Assembly (NCBI GenBank): GCA_016928865.1
Contig: JAFGJX010000100.1
Coordinates: 1 to 38,246, forward strand
DNA from: Spirochaetota bacterium
GTDB taxonomy: Bacteria; Spirochaetota; UBA4802; UBA5550
DNA length: 38,246 nucleotides
Direction: 5' to 3'
Of the stretch, positions 1-7,959 are shown piece after piece. The notes under the pieces were generated by a model that searched no databases, was not told the origin of the DNA, and saw only the letters and a list, made by a program, of their open reading frames with translations. A program made the translations under genes and the position numbers. Positions within the stretch are counted from its first letter, which is position 1. Each line of letters starts with the position of its first letter.

Positions 1-524
1 TCCACATGCCGGATAATTTCAGAAACCGGGATATGCGTGGTCACGAGAAGCACGCGATATTTTTCGGAAAACATCATCATGAGGGGGCTACCGCCGGTCC
101 GGGCAGCGATATATTCCGTGTGCCCGGTAAAGGGAACGCCCGACTTTTCAATGAGCCCCTTGCTGACCGGACCGGTAACGATGGCTCCAATAACGCCCGA
201 TTTCCACAGGTCGATTGCGGCATCAATGCAGACAAGCGCCTCCCGGCCGGTGTCCCCGCTGCCCGCACCCGGCGCAGGCACGGGCAGATCGAGAGGAACA
301 TCGTACAGATATTTCTTCCCGGAAACAGGGCGGCTCCGCGTGTCGAAGATTTCGTAACCAGCAAATAGATCCGGATGGTTTTTTTCAAGCACGGGTTTAC
401 GGCCGATCAGGACCGGGATGATAGATTCGTTACTGAGTGCATTGATTGCCTTGAGCGCAACCTCAGGCCCGATCCCGGCCGGGTCGCCTGCGGTAATGCC
501 GACGTTAAGAACTCTTTTTCCCAA
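1..524 (-). CDS. pdxA: 4-hydroxythreonine-4-phosphate dehydrogenase PdxA, C-terminus cut by window edge
   Basis: PdxA oxidises 4-phosphohydroxy-L-threonine with NAD in the DXP-dependent branch of pyridoxal phosphate synthesis, in the cytoplasm. About 174 N-terminal residues of a protein that is usually about 330 are visible, and the frame runs open through the left edge. The family motifs ITAGDPAGIGPEV (about residues 10-22), TGPVSK and GHTEYIAARTGG followed by TTHIPVSEI are all readable; the histidine in GHTEY is a metal ligand in the family. The chosen start is TTG at 524-522, because GAGGAG lies four bases upstream and no ATG is available before the conserved block. The gene overlaps the end of the bactofilin gene by 20 bases, so the two are probably co-transcribed. 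The identification is confident; the TTG start is an inference. Confidence 0.93.
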   Translation of the reverse strand, partial: MGKRVLNVGITAGDPAGIGPEVALKAINALSNESIIPVLIGRKPVLEKNHPDLFAGYEIFDTRSRPVSGKKYLYDVPLDLPVPAPGAGSGDTGREALVCIDAAIDLWKSGVIGAIVTGPVSKGLIEKSGVPFTGHTEYIAARTGGSPLMMMFSEKYRVLLVTTHIPVSEIIRHV

Positions 525-936
525 GAAACTCCTCTGGGACTATCTTGTTCTTTTCATACTCGGCTCCGATAAGGTCTTTCGCCGATGAACGGAGGTCGTT
601 TGCGATGGTACAGCGCCCTTCGAGGATGACGCCATTCTGTATAATAAGCTCCGGGGTCTTGATGTCACCCAGGATTTTTGCCGTCGGCATGAGGAGTACC
701 CTGCTTGAGGCGTTGATGTTTCCAATGACGAGCCCTTCAACGATAACCGACACCGCGTTTATATTAGTACGAATCTTCCCGGTCGCGCCGATATAGAGCT
801 GTTCCGCCTGGAGGTACTTGCCCTCGAACCTGCCGTCAATGCGGAGTGAACCATTTATAAGAAAGGTGCCGGTGAAATAGGAATTTTCACCGATAATATT
901 GTTTGCGATATCACCGCTCGCCTTTGCAATAGCCAT
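505..936 (-). CDS. Bactofilin family cytoskeletal protein
   Basis: Bactofilins polymerise without nucleotide into filaments and, in many bacteria, localise peptidoglycan enzymes and shape the cell. The protein has a short polar N-terminus, then the repeating hydrophobic pattern of the right-handed beta-helix core (GTFLINGSLRIDGRFEG, VIVEGLVIGNINAS, KILGDIKTPELIIQNG), then a short basic tail. The length of 143 residues is normal. An in-frame ATG at 969 would add 11 residues, but it has no ribosome binding site and overlaps the -10 of a good promoter. The ATG at 936 has GAGG five bases upstream, so I prefer it. It lies upstream of and overlaps pdxA, and is divergent from an M23 endopeptidase gene. 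Pairing of a bactofilin with an M23 peptidase is known in several bacteria and fits a role in wall shape here. Confidence 0.9.
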   Translation of the reverse strand: MAIAKASGDIANNIIGENSYFTGTFLINGSLRIDGRFEGKYLQAEQLYIGATGKIRTNINAVSVIVEGLVIGNINASSRVLLMPTAKILGDIKTPELIIQNGVILEGRCTIANDLRSSAKDLIGAEYEKNKIVPEEFLGKKSS

Positions 937-964
937 ATCCACCTCGTGACTGGAGATTTGCGCC

Positions 965-994
965 ATCATAGCTGCGCGTAATTTCTATTGTCAA
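965..994 (-). promoter_or_regulatory. Sigma-70-type promoter of the bactofilin-pdxA unit
   Basis: Reading the minus strand, TTGACA (994-989) is separated by 18 bases from TATGAT (970-965). The expected transcription start near 958 lies downstream of the ATG at 969, which supports translation from the ATG at 936. Confidence 0.5.
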
Positions 995-1213
995 TAATAA
1001 TATATTTCAAGGATTGTAATAGACTTTTTTAACCGCACAAGTCCCGTCCAGCGCCTGCAGGGGCCCGCTGTATGGCTAACGGGCTTTGCCATGTGCACCG
1101 TTAACAGCGGCTGAAATTCACTATAAATATTATGTCGTACGGAATATTCTCCTAAACCGGAGATCATTTTTTTCCGAAAATTAATTATATTTCTGCGGGA
1201 ACAGCTGAGTGTC

Positions 1214-2137
1214 ATGCATAAAGTAATAATCAACATATCGCTCTTTCTCATGCTGGCAACGACATGCGCCAAAGCCGGCATAGCCGGTGTGCATGAATTG
1301 AAAAACCTGGATCCCTGCAACAATAAGACACTCAAGTCCTTACGAAACGATGTCAGGAAAAGCATCTATGTCATAAAGAGCGGGCGCCCTGAGCACGAGC
1401 TGCCTGACCTGAAATTCTACTCATACCGGGTACAGAAGAATGACACGTTCTGGACGATACTCGCCCGCTCATCCCAGGACATTGACACCCTCCTTTCAGT
1501 GAACAACCTTTCGACGCCGCGCGATATCACGCCCGGGAAAAAGATCTATATCCCTAACATGCGCGGCATTGTCATGAAGGGCGATGAAGCCGGAGAGATC
1601 AGGAAATTGCTCGCGTCGAACCGCATACGACCGGAATACGTACAACGCGCCAACCGGTGCCGTAACTTCGAAAAAGATTATATCTTTGTTCCCGGGGGCA
1701 AGATCTCGAACCTGGAGCGCTCGCTTTTTCTCGGCACCGGATTTCTCTATCCCCTGCCCCGTAAAAGCACGCCCCGTCTCACATCGAAGTTCGGGATGCG
1801 GCGCAATCCGTTCGACCAGCGGTACATGGAGTTTCATTCCGGCGTTGATATCGCATGCCCGCGCGGCTCGGAGATACTGGCGGCGCGCAACGGCAGGGTG
1901 GTGTTCACCGGTTACCAGGACGGGTATGGAAAACTGGTGGTGATCGAGCACGAGCACGGGTACCGGAGCTATTACGGCCACCTCTCCCGGCCGCTCGTGA
2001 AACCGGGCCAGACGGTAAAGCGGGGAGAGGCAGTCGCTCTTTCCGGCAATACCGGCCGCACCACCGGTCCCCATCTCCATTTTGAAGTTCGGCGCGGCGG
2101 AACAGCAGTGCACCCTGGCGTTCTCCTGAAGGACTAG
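1214..2137 (+). CDS. Secreted LysM-M23 peptidoglycan endopeptidase
   Basis: This is a predicted zinc metallo-endopeptidase that cuts peptide cross-links of peptidoglycan in the periplasm. Residues 1-22 form a signal peptide ending in AKA before GIAG. A LysM domain follows at about 75-120 (YRVQKNDTFWTILA to ITPGKKIYIPN). The M23 domain spans about 185-305, with the metal-binding sequence FHSGVDIACPRG (H and D ligands) and GPHLHFEVR (the HxH motif), so it appears catalytically complete. The length of 307 residues suits an envelope LysM-M23 protein. The gene is divergent from the bactofilin gene across a 277-base spacer. The ribosome binding site is weak, so the exact start is less sure than the identity. 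Confidence 0.92.
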   Translation: MHKVIINISLFLMLATTCAKAGIAGVHELKNLDPCNNKTLKSLRNDVRKSIYVIKSGRPEHELPDLKFYSYRVQKNDTFWTILARSSQDIDTLLSVNNLSTPRDITPGKKIYIPNMRGIVMKGDEAGEIRKLLASNRIRPEYVQRANRCRNFEKDYIFVPGGKISNLERSLFLGTGFLYPLPRKSTPRLTSKFGMRRNPFDQRYMEFHSGVDIACPRGSEILAARNGRVVFTGYQDGYGKLVVIEHEHGYRSYYGHLSRPLVKPGQTVKRGEAVALSGNTGRTTGPHLHFEVRRGGTAVHPGVLLKD

Positions 2138-2207
2138 CTCAACCGCGTCCGCATGCGGGCCATGCCCGAGATCCCTCTTTAATTCATATAAAAAAGAAAC
2201 AAAATCC

Positions 2208-2236
2208 TTGACATTGAGGCTCATTATAAATGTGAT
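2208..2236 (+). promoter_or_regulatory. Candidate promoter of tRNA-Lys
   Basis: TTGACA at 2208-2213 is followed after 17 bases by TGTGAT at 2231-2236, 27 bases before the tRNA. The -35 is perfect and the -10 matches at four of six positions. Confidence 0.35.
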
Positions 2237-2263
2237 GTTTCAATACAATTAGTAATGCCTACC

Positions 2264-2339
<76 letters not shown>

Positions 2340-2345
2340 CTAAAG

Positions 2346-2360
2346 CCTGATATAATCAGG
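2346..2360. promoter_or_regulatory. Inverted repeat around a TATAAT box near attL
   Basis: CCTGAT and ATCAGG flank a 3-base centre, and the central part reads TATAAT. It lies seven bases inside the element, upstream of the integrase unit. It could be an operator or an integrase/excisionase arm site. No good -35 is visible at the right distance. Confidence 0.3.
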
Positions 2361-2474
2361 AGTTAGCAATCAAGGAACCTGCTGAAATTCTTAAAAGCCT
2401 ACCGTGTAACACTAAATTGTAGCCGTTTCAACTTTCCGCACCCTTCTTGAAGAAAATCAAGGGGGTAAAAGAGC

Positions 2475-2642
2475 ATGAAAATCAAAAACCTGTTAACGGG
2501 CGAAATTTTCAAAGCCCATTATTCGCGGGACCATCCGGCGAGCTCGTACAATCAACCCGTAATTGTCATTGACGAAACGGGCGAGGCGGTAGACCTTTTT
2601 GGTTATGAGATCGTAGAACCGGAGGGGGATAATGCCACGTAA
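2475..2642 (+). CDS. Small protein of unknown function preceding the integrase
   Basis: This 55-residue frame starts at an ATG preceded by a strong AAGGGGGT ribosome binding site and overlaps the integrase start (ATG at 2632) by 11 bases, which suggests translational coupling. The protein begins MKIKNLLTGEIFKAHYSRDH and ends LFGYEIVEPEGDNAT. It is compact and acidic towards its end, with no cysteine or membrane segment. I do not recognise a family. Its position suggests a regulator or an accessory recombination protein, but nothing in the sequence proves this. Confidence 0.6.
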   Translation: MKIKNLLTGEIFKAHYSRDHPASSYNQPVIVIDETGEAVDLFGYEIVEPEGDNAT

Positions 2643-3765
2643 ACACAGCCCATTTAGTCTATTGAAGCGCGGGGACGTGTATTATGTGCGGGTGTGGGAC
2701 CCGGAGCGCAAACAATACGGCACAGCCCGGAGCACCGGGGAAACCCACAAGGGGGCGGCAGCAGTGAAAGCCGCCCGGATGATCGATGAAGGATTAGCAC
2801 CCGTGCAAGGTCAACCTCTGGCAATCGATTACATTATTGAACGGATCGAGAATTCCGGTAATTCAGAAAAGTACAAGGGGGACGGCATAAAGTTTATCAA
2901 TAAATATGTCCGTCCATCGAAAGAATTTTCGCGGTTAAAGCTGTCTGATGTTCAGAACAAGCATTTAAACCGTCTTGTCGATTATCTGAACAGCCAGGGC
3001 ATGACCGGAAGGATGGTAAACCGGGTAATCGATTACGTAAAACCGCCGCTAAAAGCTGCATACAGACGAGGCTACATCTCAAAGGACCCGACCGCCGGCA
3101 AGGTGGAAAAAGCAAAGGAAGATATGCGGCGCCGGGGATCCTTGACGGCTGATGAAATCCGGCGTATTCTGTTAATGCCACACATCGAGGACCGCCGGGC
3201 GAGGCCTTATATCATAACGGCGATTTTAACCGGAATGAGAAAGGGAGAACTCCGCGCCCTTCGCTGGCAGGATGTCAATTTTAATGAGGGCGTGATTTAC
3301 GTCCGTCAATCTTTCACCGAAGGGAACGGGATCACAAAGCCGAAAACTGAAGGCAGCGTCCGGGAGATACCGATATTAAAGCCGGTCCGGGATGCCCTGG
3401 GGGAAATCCGGGAAAGCTCGCCATATACCGAAAACGGCGACTTTGTTTTTTATCAAAAAAACAGGTATACCCCCTTCCCCTCGCATTTTTCGGACAACTC
3501 TTTTTACGCCGTTCTTGATGCAGTCGGCATTGATGAGGCTGAACGGGAACGGCGGCACCTTGTACCACATAGCACCCGGCATAGTTTTGTCACATTCTGC
3601 CGTGCACTCTTGCCGGATTTTATCACGGCGGGGATGTCAGGGCATACAACGTCACAGATGGTAGACAATTACGGCCGGGCGGGTGCCGAACATTTCCGGA
3701 CGGCTCGGGACGTGCTGAATGCGGCATTGACCGTAAAGCCGGAGAAAGATGAATCAATTAATTAA
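2632..3765 (+). CDS. int: Tyrosine site-specific recombinase (integrase)
   Basis: This enzyme would catalyse integration into, and with a directionality factor excision from, the tRNA-Lys site. It is a 377-residue protein of the phage-integrase family. The N-terminal arm-binding part is at about 1-60, the core-binding SAM-like domain at about 62-155, and the catalytic domain at about 165-355. The catalytic set is complete: R203 (TGMRKGEL), a lysine in TKPKTEGSVREIPI, H313 and R316 (HSTRH), H338 (SGHTT) and the nucleophile Y347 (DNYGRA). GGAGGGGG precedes the start. It lies next to attL, as is usual for tRNA-targeting islands. The protein appears active. Confidence 0.95.
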   Translation: MPRKHSPFSLLKRGDVYYVRVWDPERKQYGTARSTGETHKGAAAVKAARMIDEGLAPVQGQPLAIDYIIERIENSGNSEKYKGDGIKFINKYVRPSKEFSRLKLSDVQNKHLNRLVDYLNSQGMTGRMVNRVIDYVKPPLKAAYRRGYISKDPTAGKVEKAKEDMRRRGSLTADEIRRILLMPHIEDRRARPYIITAILTGMRKGELRALRWQDVNFNEGVIYVRQSFTEGNGITKPKTEGSVREIPILKPVRDALGEIRESSPYTENGDFVFYQKNRYTPFPSHFSDNSFYAVLDAVGIDEAERERRHLVPHSTRHSFVTFCRALLPDFITAGMSGHTTSQMVDNYGRAGAEHFRTARDVLNAALTVKPEKDESIN

Positions 3766-3790
3766 AATCAAAAATCAGGAGTGTAAAATC

Positions 3791-4081
3791 ATGAAAAAAT
3801 TCAAAAAATGGGCGAAGAAGATCAAGCGCGAATACAAAAAAAGTAAAATGTCCCCGGCCAGGTTCGTTTTCTGGACACTGCACTCAGATTATGACGACTG
3901 GAAAGCTGGGAGGATCAATCTGGGGATCGTTGTCGTTCCTGTTGTTTTAATGATCCCGATTTTTAAAATCGCCAAGGTCGTTTTCAAGATCGAGCAAATG
4001 ATTGAAATACGACGAAGGGAAAGACGTTGTAGAATTTATCAAGAACGGAAGGCTCTGAAATCGAAAGCAACTGAGGCATAG
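3791..4081 (+). CDS. Small basic single-pass membrane protein, unknown function
   Basis: The 96-residue protein starts MKKFKKWAKKIKREYKKSK, a strongly basic amphipathic N-terminus. A hydrophobic segment follows at about residues 46-68 (INLGIVVVPVVLMIPIFKIA), then a basic C-terminal tail rich in R, K and E. I start it at 3791, where AGGAG lies nine bases upstream; an earlier in-frame ATG at 3749 overlaps the integrase and lacks a site. One membrane helix between two positive segments suggests an inner-membrane protein, but I recognise no family. It follows the integrase by 25 bases. Confidence 0.6.
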   Translation: MKKFKKWAKKIKREYKKSKMSPARFVFWTLHSDYDDWKAGRINLGIVVVPVVLMIPIFKIAKVVFKIEQMIEIRRRERRCRIYQERKALKSKATEA

Positions 4082-4158
4082 AAACACGCGGCCAGGGAGA
4101 AACGGCAAACGGCTTAATTCTATCAAGGGATAGGCCCGGAGTAATTACCCGGACCGAT

Positions 4159-4183
4159 AAGGGGCGGGACCCTGCCGCCCCTT
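4159..4183 (+). terminator. Hairpin after the integrase unit, possible terminator
   Basis: AAGGGGCGG pairs with CCGCCCCTT around a 7-base loop, giving a 9-bp stem. The following CCCATTTATT is only partly T-rich, so termination may be weak. It separates the integrase group from the gene starting at 4225. Confidence 0.45.
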
Positions 4184-4224
4184 CCCATTTATTCGCAGGG
4201 AAAACGCAGAGGGAGCGGGAAAAT

Positions 4225-4863
4225 ATGACACACAAACTTGATAACATAATAGAATCGTCAAAACAGGCCATTGACCGGGCCGCAAGGATGGAAGGGATCG
4301 AGGCAATGCACTACCTACTTGCCGCCGTCAATCAGATTGACGAAGCGACAGGGGGGAGACCTCTCCCAGGGCAACGCGCGCGGCTTATGATAAATGTCAT
4401 GGCAGAGAAAATGACAGGCGGACCCGGACCATATACCGCATTAAAGGAACTGCGGGAAAAGATCACGATGGAAACCGAGCGGCTACAGGCGGCGGTAATT
4501 ATGAGACAGAGCGGAAAAAATGATAATGCAAAAAGCCGAAAGCAATACATTCTTAATTTTGACAAAAGAATGAAAGCCCATTTAAAAAAATTGAAATCAA
4601 AAAATCTGATTTTATGGGACGGGAAAGGAAAGCCAAATTTTAAAAGCAGATTGCTTCTTGTATCTTTAATTGAATATTGGAAATTTGAATTTTCCGATAT
4701 ATCAGAATTACAAAATCTTAAAATCAAATATCCGATCATAAATGATAATTTTCTTGTTAATGGTATAAATCCGAACGTCAGCAAAAACTACATGGACGGA
4801 AAAGAATACCTAAACAATAAAGACGAAACCTCCGAACACATAAAAAAAATCCTCACTTCATAA
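4225..4863 (+). CDS. Unknown protein, possibly chimeric
   Basis: The protein has 212 residues and begins MTHKLDNIIESSKQAIDRAA after a GAGGGAGCGGG ribosome binding site. I recognise no family. The first 95 residues are mixed alpha-helical and encoded by sequence of ordinary composition for the element. From about 4510 the coding sequence turns clearly AT-rich and the protein becomes rich in K, N, I and F (KKLKSKNLILWDGKGKPNF). The second part (about 105-175) resembles a compact alpha/beta domain, with no catalytic motif that I can name. The change in composition suggests two segments of different origin joined in one frame. Its place between integrase and HTH gene is where satellites often keep regulators or accessory genes. 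Confidence 0.65.
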   Translation: MTHKLDNIIESSKQAIDRAARMEGIEAMHYLLAAVNQIDEATGGRPLPGQRARLMINVMAEKMTGGPGPYTALKELREKITMETERLQAAVIMRQSGKNDNAKSRKQYILNFDKRMKAHLKKLKSKNLILWDGKGKPNFKSRLLLVSLIEYWKFEFSDISELQNLKIKYPIINDNFLVNGINPNVSKNYMDGKEYLNNKDETSEHIKKILTS

Positions 4864-4874
4864 AAATAATTTCA

Positions 4875-4919
4875 AGGGCTTTAAAGCCCTGATATGTCGG
4901 TATGCTATAGTCATGCTAT
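4875..4919 (+). promoter_or_regulatory. Operator-like region upstream of the HTH-rep unit
   Basis: A perfect 16-bp palindrome, AGGGCTTTAAAGCCCT (4875-4890), is followed by two direct copies of ATGCTAT (4902-4908 and 4913-4919) spaced 11 bp apart, one helical turn. TATAGT at 4906-4911 could be a -10. The palindrome could also act as a terminator for the gene ending at 4863. This is the natural control point for the genes that follow. Confidence 0.45.
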
Positions 4920-4939
4920 CACATTAAAGGAGTGAGAGC

Positions 4940-5281
4940 ATGAATGACATACTAACCGACATTTTCCGCGACATTCGCCCGGTCCTTAACGAGCGACTGA
5001 AGGGCATATCGAAACCCGAAGCGCAAAAAATCAAAAAATCGGAAATTGTGTACAATCCCCGGACAGGCACCGCTCGATTGCTCGATAAGCGAGGCGAGAA
5101 GCTGCTTTTCAGTAAAACCGAAGCGGCCGAGCTCCTGGGCGGCCTCTCACTGATGAGCGTCAACCGCCGGATCGCTGACGGTACACTCCCCTGTGTTCAT
5201 TTAGGGGGGCGCGTGCTTATCCCCCGTGAAGGGCTTGTGCGGCTTATCGCGGAGCGTATGGAAATCAGAAAGGCAAACTAG
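4940..5281 (+). CDS. Excisionase/MerR-like helix-turn-helix protein
   Basis: The 113-residue protein carries a C-terminal winged helix-turn-helix of the HTH_17/excisionase type: LFSKTEAAELLGGLSLMSVN, then RRIADGTLPCVHLGGRVLIPREGL, at about 55-105. Proteins of this class bind DNA as recombination directionality factors or as AlpA-like activators. The N-terminal 50 residues are not assigned. AAAGGAGTGAG precedes the ATG. The gene ends 10 bases before the replication ATPase gene, so the two form an operon downstream of the palindromic operator region. In satellites such a protein commonly controls excision and replication; that role is inferred here from the fold and position. Confidence 0.82.
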   Translation: MNDILTDIFRDIRPVLNERLKGISKPEAQKIKKSEIVYNPRTGTARLLDKRGEKLLFSKTEAAELLGGLSLMSVNRRIADGTLPCVHLGGRVLIPREGLVRLIAERMEIRKAN

Positions 5282-5291
5282 GGGCGACAAG

Positions 5292-7037
5292 ATGATTTGG
5301 AACCGGGGGAATGTTGAAAAAGTTTTTCAGCGATATGATGGATATTTCTGTCAGCCCGAATTTTCGCGGGTTTGCGTAAAGCCTCAGGGGGTACTATTTT
5401 CAATCTCATTTGAAGGAAAATACACCCAACACGATCACACGCGCCGGACAGGTGACGCACTCGAACTACTCCGCGAGCTCGAAAGTTGCGGGGAATCACA
5501 CGCCGAACGAATTTTCAAGCAACGGATCGAGGGGAAGCATCCGCGAGAGGATCACGGCGAGGAGCAGGCAGCACACCCAAAAAAAGAAAAGAAAAAAGGT
5601 AGGCCGAAAGCCTCGAAACAAGTACTTGACCTTGCAAATGGTTTTCTACTATGTAAGTGTTCGGGAACGCCATATATTATTCACGGGAATCAGGCTATTG
5701 AAATCGGGAGCGGCCAATACAAAGATTTCATTTCACGCATTGCATATACCGAACTCGGGATAACCTTATCTGATAATAACATCCGCGAAATTCAAGGAGT
5801 TCAAAGAGGTGAGGCCCTGTATGCCGGGAGCGAACACAAGGTTTTTACACGTGTTGCCTCAATAAGTGAAACGCTCGTTTATATTGACCTAAACGACGGC
5901 ACGAACACAATAATTGAAATTCGCCCTGGGCAATGCCGCATCGCAGAACACCCACAAGTATTTTTTTACCGGCCGCCGCACTCAAAACCCCTTCCCATGC
6001 CCGAGCTGCCCGGCGACATTGAACTGCTAAAGGAAATTCTCACACCTATCGACGAGAAGGATTATAAATTACTCCGATCTGTTTTATGTTTTTACGAATA
6101 TGGCAGACCGTCCGAACGCGGAACTTTCCCAATTACTAACTTTGAAGGCCCGGCAGGAAGTCTTAAAACCACAAAATCGAAAATATGCAAATATTTGATT
6201 GACCCCGGAAAACCGGAGGGCCGAACACTAACGAAAGACATAAAAGATTTATTTATATATGCTAAAAATCAATATGTGTTGCATTTCGACAACGTATCAC
6301 ACATCGACGCAGAACATCAGGACGCCCTATGCTCCCTCGCCTCACAAGGCGGGTACGGCCGCAAGAAAAATTACACCGACGACGACGAGACGGTTTTTGA
6401 AGAAAGCCGTCCTATCATTACAAACGGTATCGAGTATCGCGCCCGAGAGGATCTTCAAAGCCGCAAGATCGATATTGAATGCAAGGCAATAGACGAATCC
6501 GAAAGGCTCACCGAGCGACAGGTATGGGAAAAAGTCGAGCGTCTGCGACCCGCGGTCCTGGGCGGAATATTAACGGCAATATCACGGGCTATGAATGTTA
6601 TTGAGCACGGCGTAAATGTCGAAGGCGTCCACCTCCCTCGCCTCGCAGACTTTGCTATTTTTTCCCTTGCACTCGAAAGGGGAAACGACTGGAAAGATGA
6701 GACAATTGACGCACTGAAGGAAAATTACAAAACAGCTCTTTCAGGGATCGCCGGCGAAAGCCCGCTCTATGACTCAATAAAAAAATTGATCATGAATAAA
6801 CCATTCACAGGGACCGCAAAAGAACTGCTCGAATGCCTTGAAATAGACACTGACGAAAAAATTGTCAAATCTAAGCAATGGCCGGGCAATCCTGCGAAAC
6901 TCGGACGATGGATTACCCGCAACGAGATTGTATTAAATTCGGTAAACATTCAAATTAAGAAAGAACGGTCAAAACAGGGGGATCGCATTATAAATTTAGA
7001 GCTAAAAAATGAATCACAGATGGATATACCCTTTTGA
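5292..7037 (+). CDS. Replication ATPase/helicase-like protein
   Basis: The protein has 581 residues from the ATG at 5292, 10 bases after the HTH gene. An ATG at 5226 is in frame but lies inside the HTH gene. The C-terminal half holds a P-loop ATPase: Walker A GPAGSLKTT at 286-294, Walker B VLHFDN near 329-334, and a sensor-like IITNG near 375-379. This matches the arrangement of primase-associated helicase domains in phages and satellites. The N-terminal 100 residues are variable and include a lysine-rich linker (KKEKKKGRPKASK) at about 98-110. I see no clear catalytic primase motif, so it may be a helicase without primase. The iteron-like repeats start at its stop codon, which supports a role as the initiator of the element's own replication. 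Confidence 0.78.
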   Translation: MIWNRGNVEKVFQRYDGYFCQPEFSRVCVKPQGVLFSISFEGKYTQHDHTRRTGDALELLRELESCGESHAERIFKQRIEGKHPREDHGEEQAAHPKKEKKKGRPKASKQVLDLANGFLLCKCSGTPYIIHGNQAIEIGSGQYKDFISRIAYTELGITLSDNNIREIQGVQRGEALYAGSEHKVFTRVASISETLVYIDLNDGTNTIIEIRPGQCRIAEHPQVFFYRPPHSKPLPMPELPGDIELLKEILTPIDEKDYKLLRSVLCFYEYGRPSERGTFPITNFEGPAGSLKTTKSKICKYLIDPGKPEGRTLTKDIKDLFIYAKNQYVLHFDNVSHIDAEHQDALCSLASQGGYGRKKNYTDDDETVFEESRPIITNGIEYRAREDLQSRKIDIECKAIDESERLTERQVWEKVERLRPAVLGGILTAISRAMNVIEHGVNVEGVHLPRLADFAIFSLALERGNDWKDETIDALKENYKTALSGIAGESPLYDSIKKLIMNKPFTGTAKELLECLEIDTDEKIVKSKQWPGNPAKLGRWITRNEIVLNSVNIQIKKERSKQGDRIINLELKNESQMDIPF

Positions 7038-7188
7038 CGGTTTGACGGTTTGACGGATGTTTCCCTCTTGTTGAGGTCAAGAAAATAAGAGAAAAAGGGA
7101 GGGAGTGACAAGGAACTGACAAGGTATTTTCGCACGTAGTAGAGAGCAAACTACTGTCAAGTCCGTCAAAAATGCTTTATCCGTCAAA
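7033..7188 (+). other. Iteron cluster, candidate replication origin of the element
   Basis: Three perfect tandem copies of TTTGACGG occupy 7033-7056, starting at the stop codon of the ATPase gene. Two copies in the opposite orientation (CCGTCAAA) lie at 7163-7170 and 7181-7188. Between the two groups, TGACAAGG occurs twice (7106-7113, 7117-7124) with an 11-bp period, and the spacer is A-rich. SaPI origins also consist of short iterons flanking an AT-rich stretch directly beside the rep gene. The origin assignment is inferred from this arrangement. Confidence 0.6.
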
Positions 7189-7216
7189 AGTAAAAAATAA
7201 AACAAGGATACTAATT

Positions 7217-7531
7217 ATGTACAAAAATCAATTATTATTCAAAACAAAAGCATTCATTCACGAAGGTAAGTTTTACGATGTTTCAAGAGCACAGCCTCTC
7301 TGCAGGTTCCACAAGGATCTAACGGCCGAAACTCCTGATGGTAAAGAAATCAAAACAAAAGCCTATTTTACAATTTTGCGAACAGCTAACGGCCAATTAT
7401 TTTTTATTGCCTCTTTTGGGGATAAGGAAATATGCGCACCTATTGAAAAAATCGATAGTGCTCGAGAACATTATTTGACAGCCGATATTCTTTATGCCGC
7501 GGCTCCTGAATTCGGTGTCCCGGAGGCCTAA
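7217..7531 (+). CDS. Small unknown protein after the origin
   Basis: The 104-residue protein begins MYKNQLLFKTKAFIHEGKFY. I start it at 7217 because AAGGA lies eight bases upstream; the in-frame ATG at 7172 lies within the repeat cluster. The sequence looks like a small beta-rich domain (KAYFTILRTANGQLFFIASF) followed by an alpha-helical end (AREHYLTADILYAAAPEFG). I see no catalytic motif and recognise no family. It precedes the zinc-finger/HTH gene by two bases and is probably co-transcribed with it. Confidence 0.6.
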   Translation: MYKNQLLFKTKAFIHEGKFYDVSRAQPLCRFHKDLTAETPDGKEIKTKAYFTILRTANGQLFFIASFGDKEICAPIEKIDSAREHYLTADILYAAAPEFGVPEA

Positions 7532-7533
7532 CC

Positions 7534-7959
7534 ATGACCGATGACAGACCCGCACCTTTTCAGACCGTCCTTGAAGCAGAGGCCCACCGGCAAGCTTATG
7601 TAGAGTGTTGTGTCTGCCTGAAGCGGCACCCGGTCAATGTTACTCTCGAGGGTGGCCGCCTTATCTTGAAAACTGATCGTGTTCGCTTCGATCCGGTCGA
7701 GGGCTTTCTCTGCCGCGATTGCACCCTTGAACAATTGACCGAAAGAGAGAGCCGCGGGATCAAATTCGACCGGATGGTGTCAATCCTTGATCTGCTGTAC
7801 GCCTATCGGGACGGCCTGACAGTACAAGCTATTGCCGATGAACTATACCTCACACGGCAGGCCGTCGACGCATATTTGCAAGATATGGTTGGAGCTGGTA
7901 CTATCACACGCGCAAGACAAGGACGTGATGCTGCTATATATAAGGCTATTAGACAGTGA
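7534..7959 (+). CDS. Zinc-finger plus winged-HTH protein, putative regulator
   Basis: The 141-residue protein has an N-terminal pair CCVC at about 25-28 and a second pair CRDC near 68-71, which could bind one zinc ion. A C-terminal winged helix follows at about 85-138: ILDLLYAYRDGLTVQAIADE, then LYLTRQAVDAYLQDMVGAG and a basic wing TRARQGRDAAIYKAI. This is a DNA-binding architecture. GGAGG lies eight bases before the ATG. It is the last gene before the long non-coding stretch and the packaging genes, so it might control the late genes. That role is inference from position. Confidence 0.72.
   Translation: MTDDRPAPFQTVLEAEAHRQAYVECCVCLKRHPVNVTLEGGRLILKTDRVRFDPVEGFLCRDCTLEQLTERESRGIKFDRMVSILDLLYAYRDGLTVQAIADELYLTRQAVDAYLQDMVGAGTITRARQGRDAAIYKAIRQ

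Noticed and set aside
937..969. Longer bactofilin from the ATG at 969
   Set aside because: No ribosome binding site, and the codon overlaps the -10 of the promoter, upstream of the expected transcript start.
991..1365. Minus strand frame of 124 codons between bactofilin and the M23 gene
   Set aside because: It overlaps the start and signal peptide of the M23 gene, has no ribosome binding site, and covers the promoter region.
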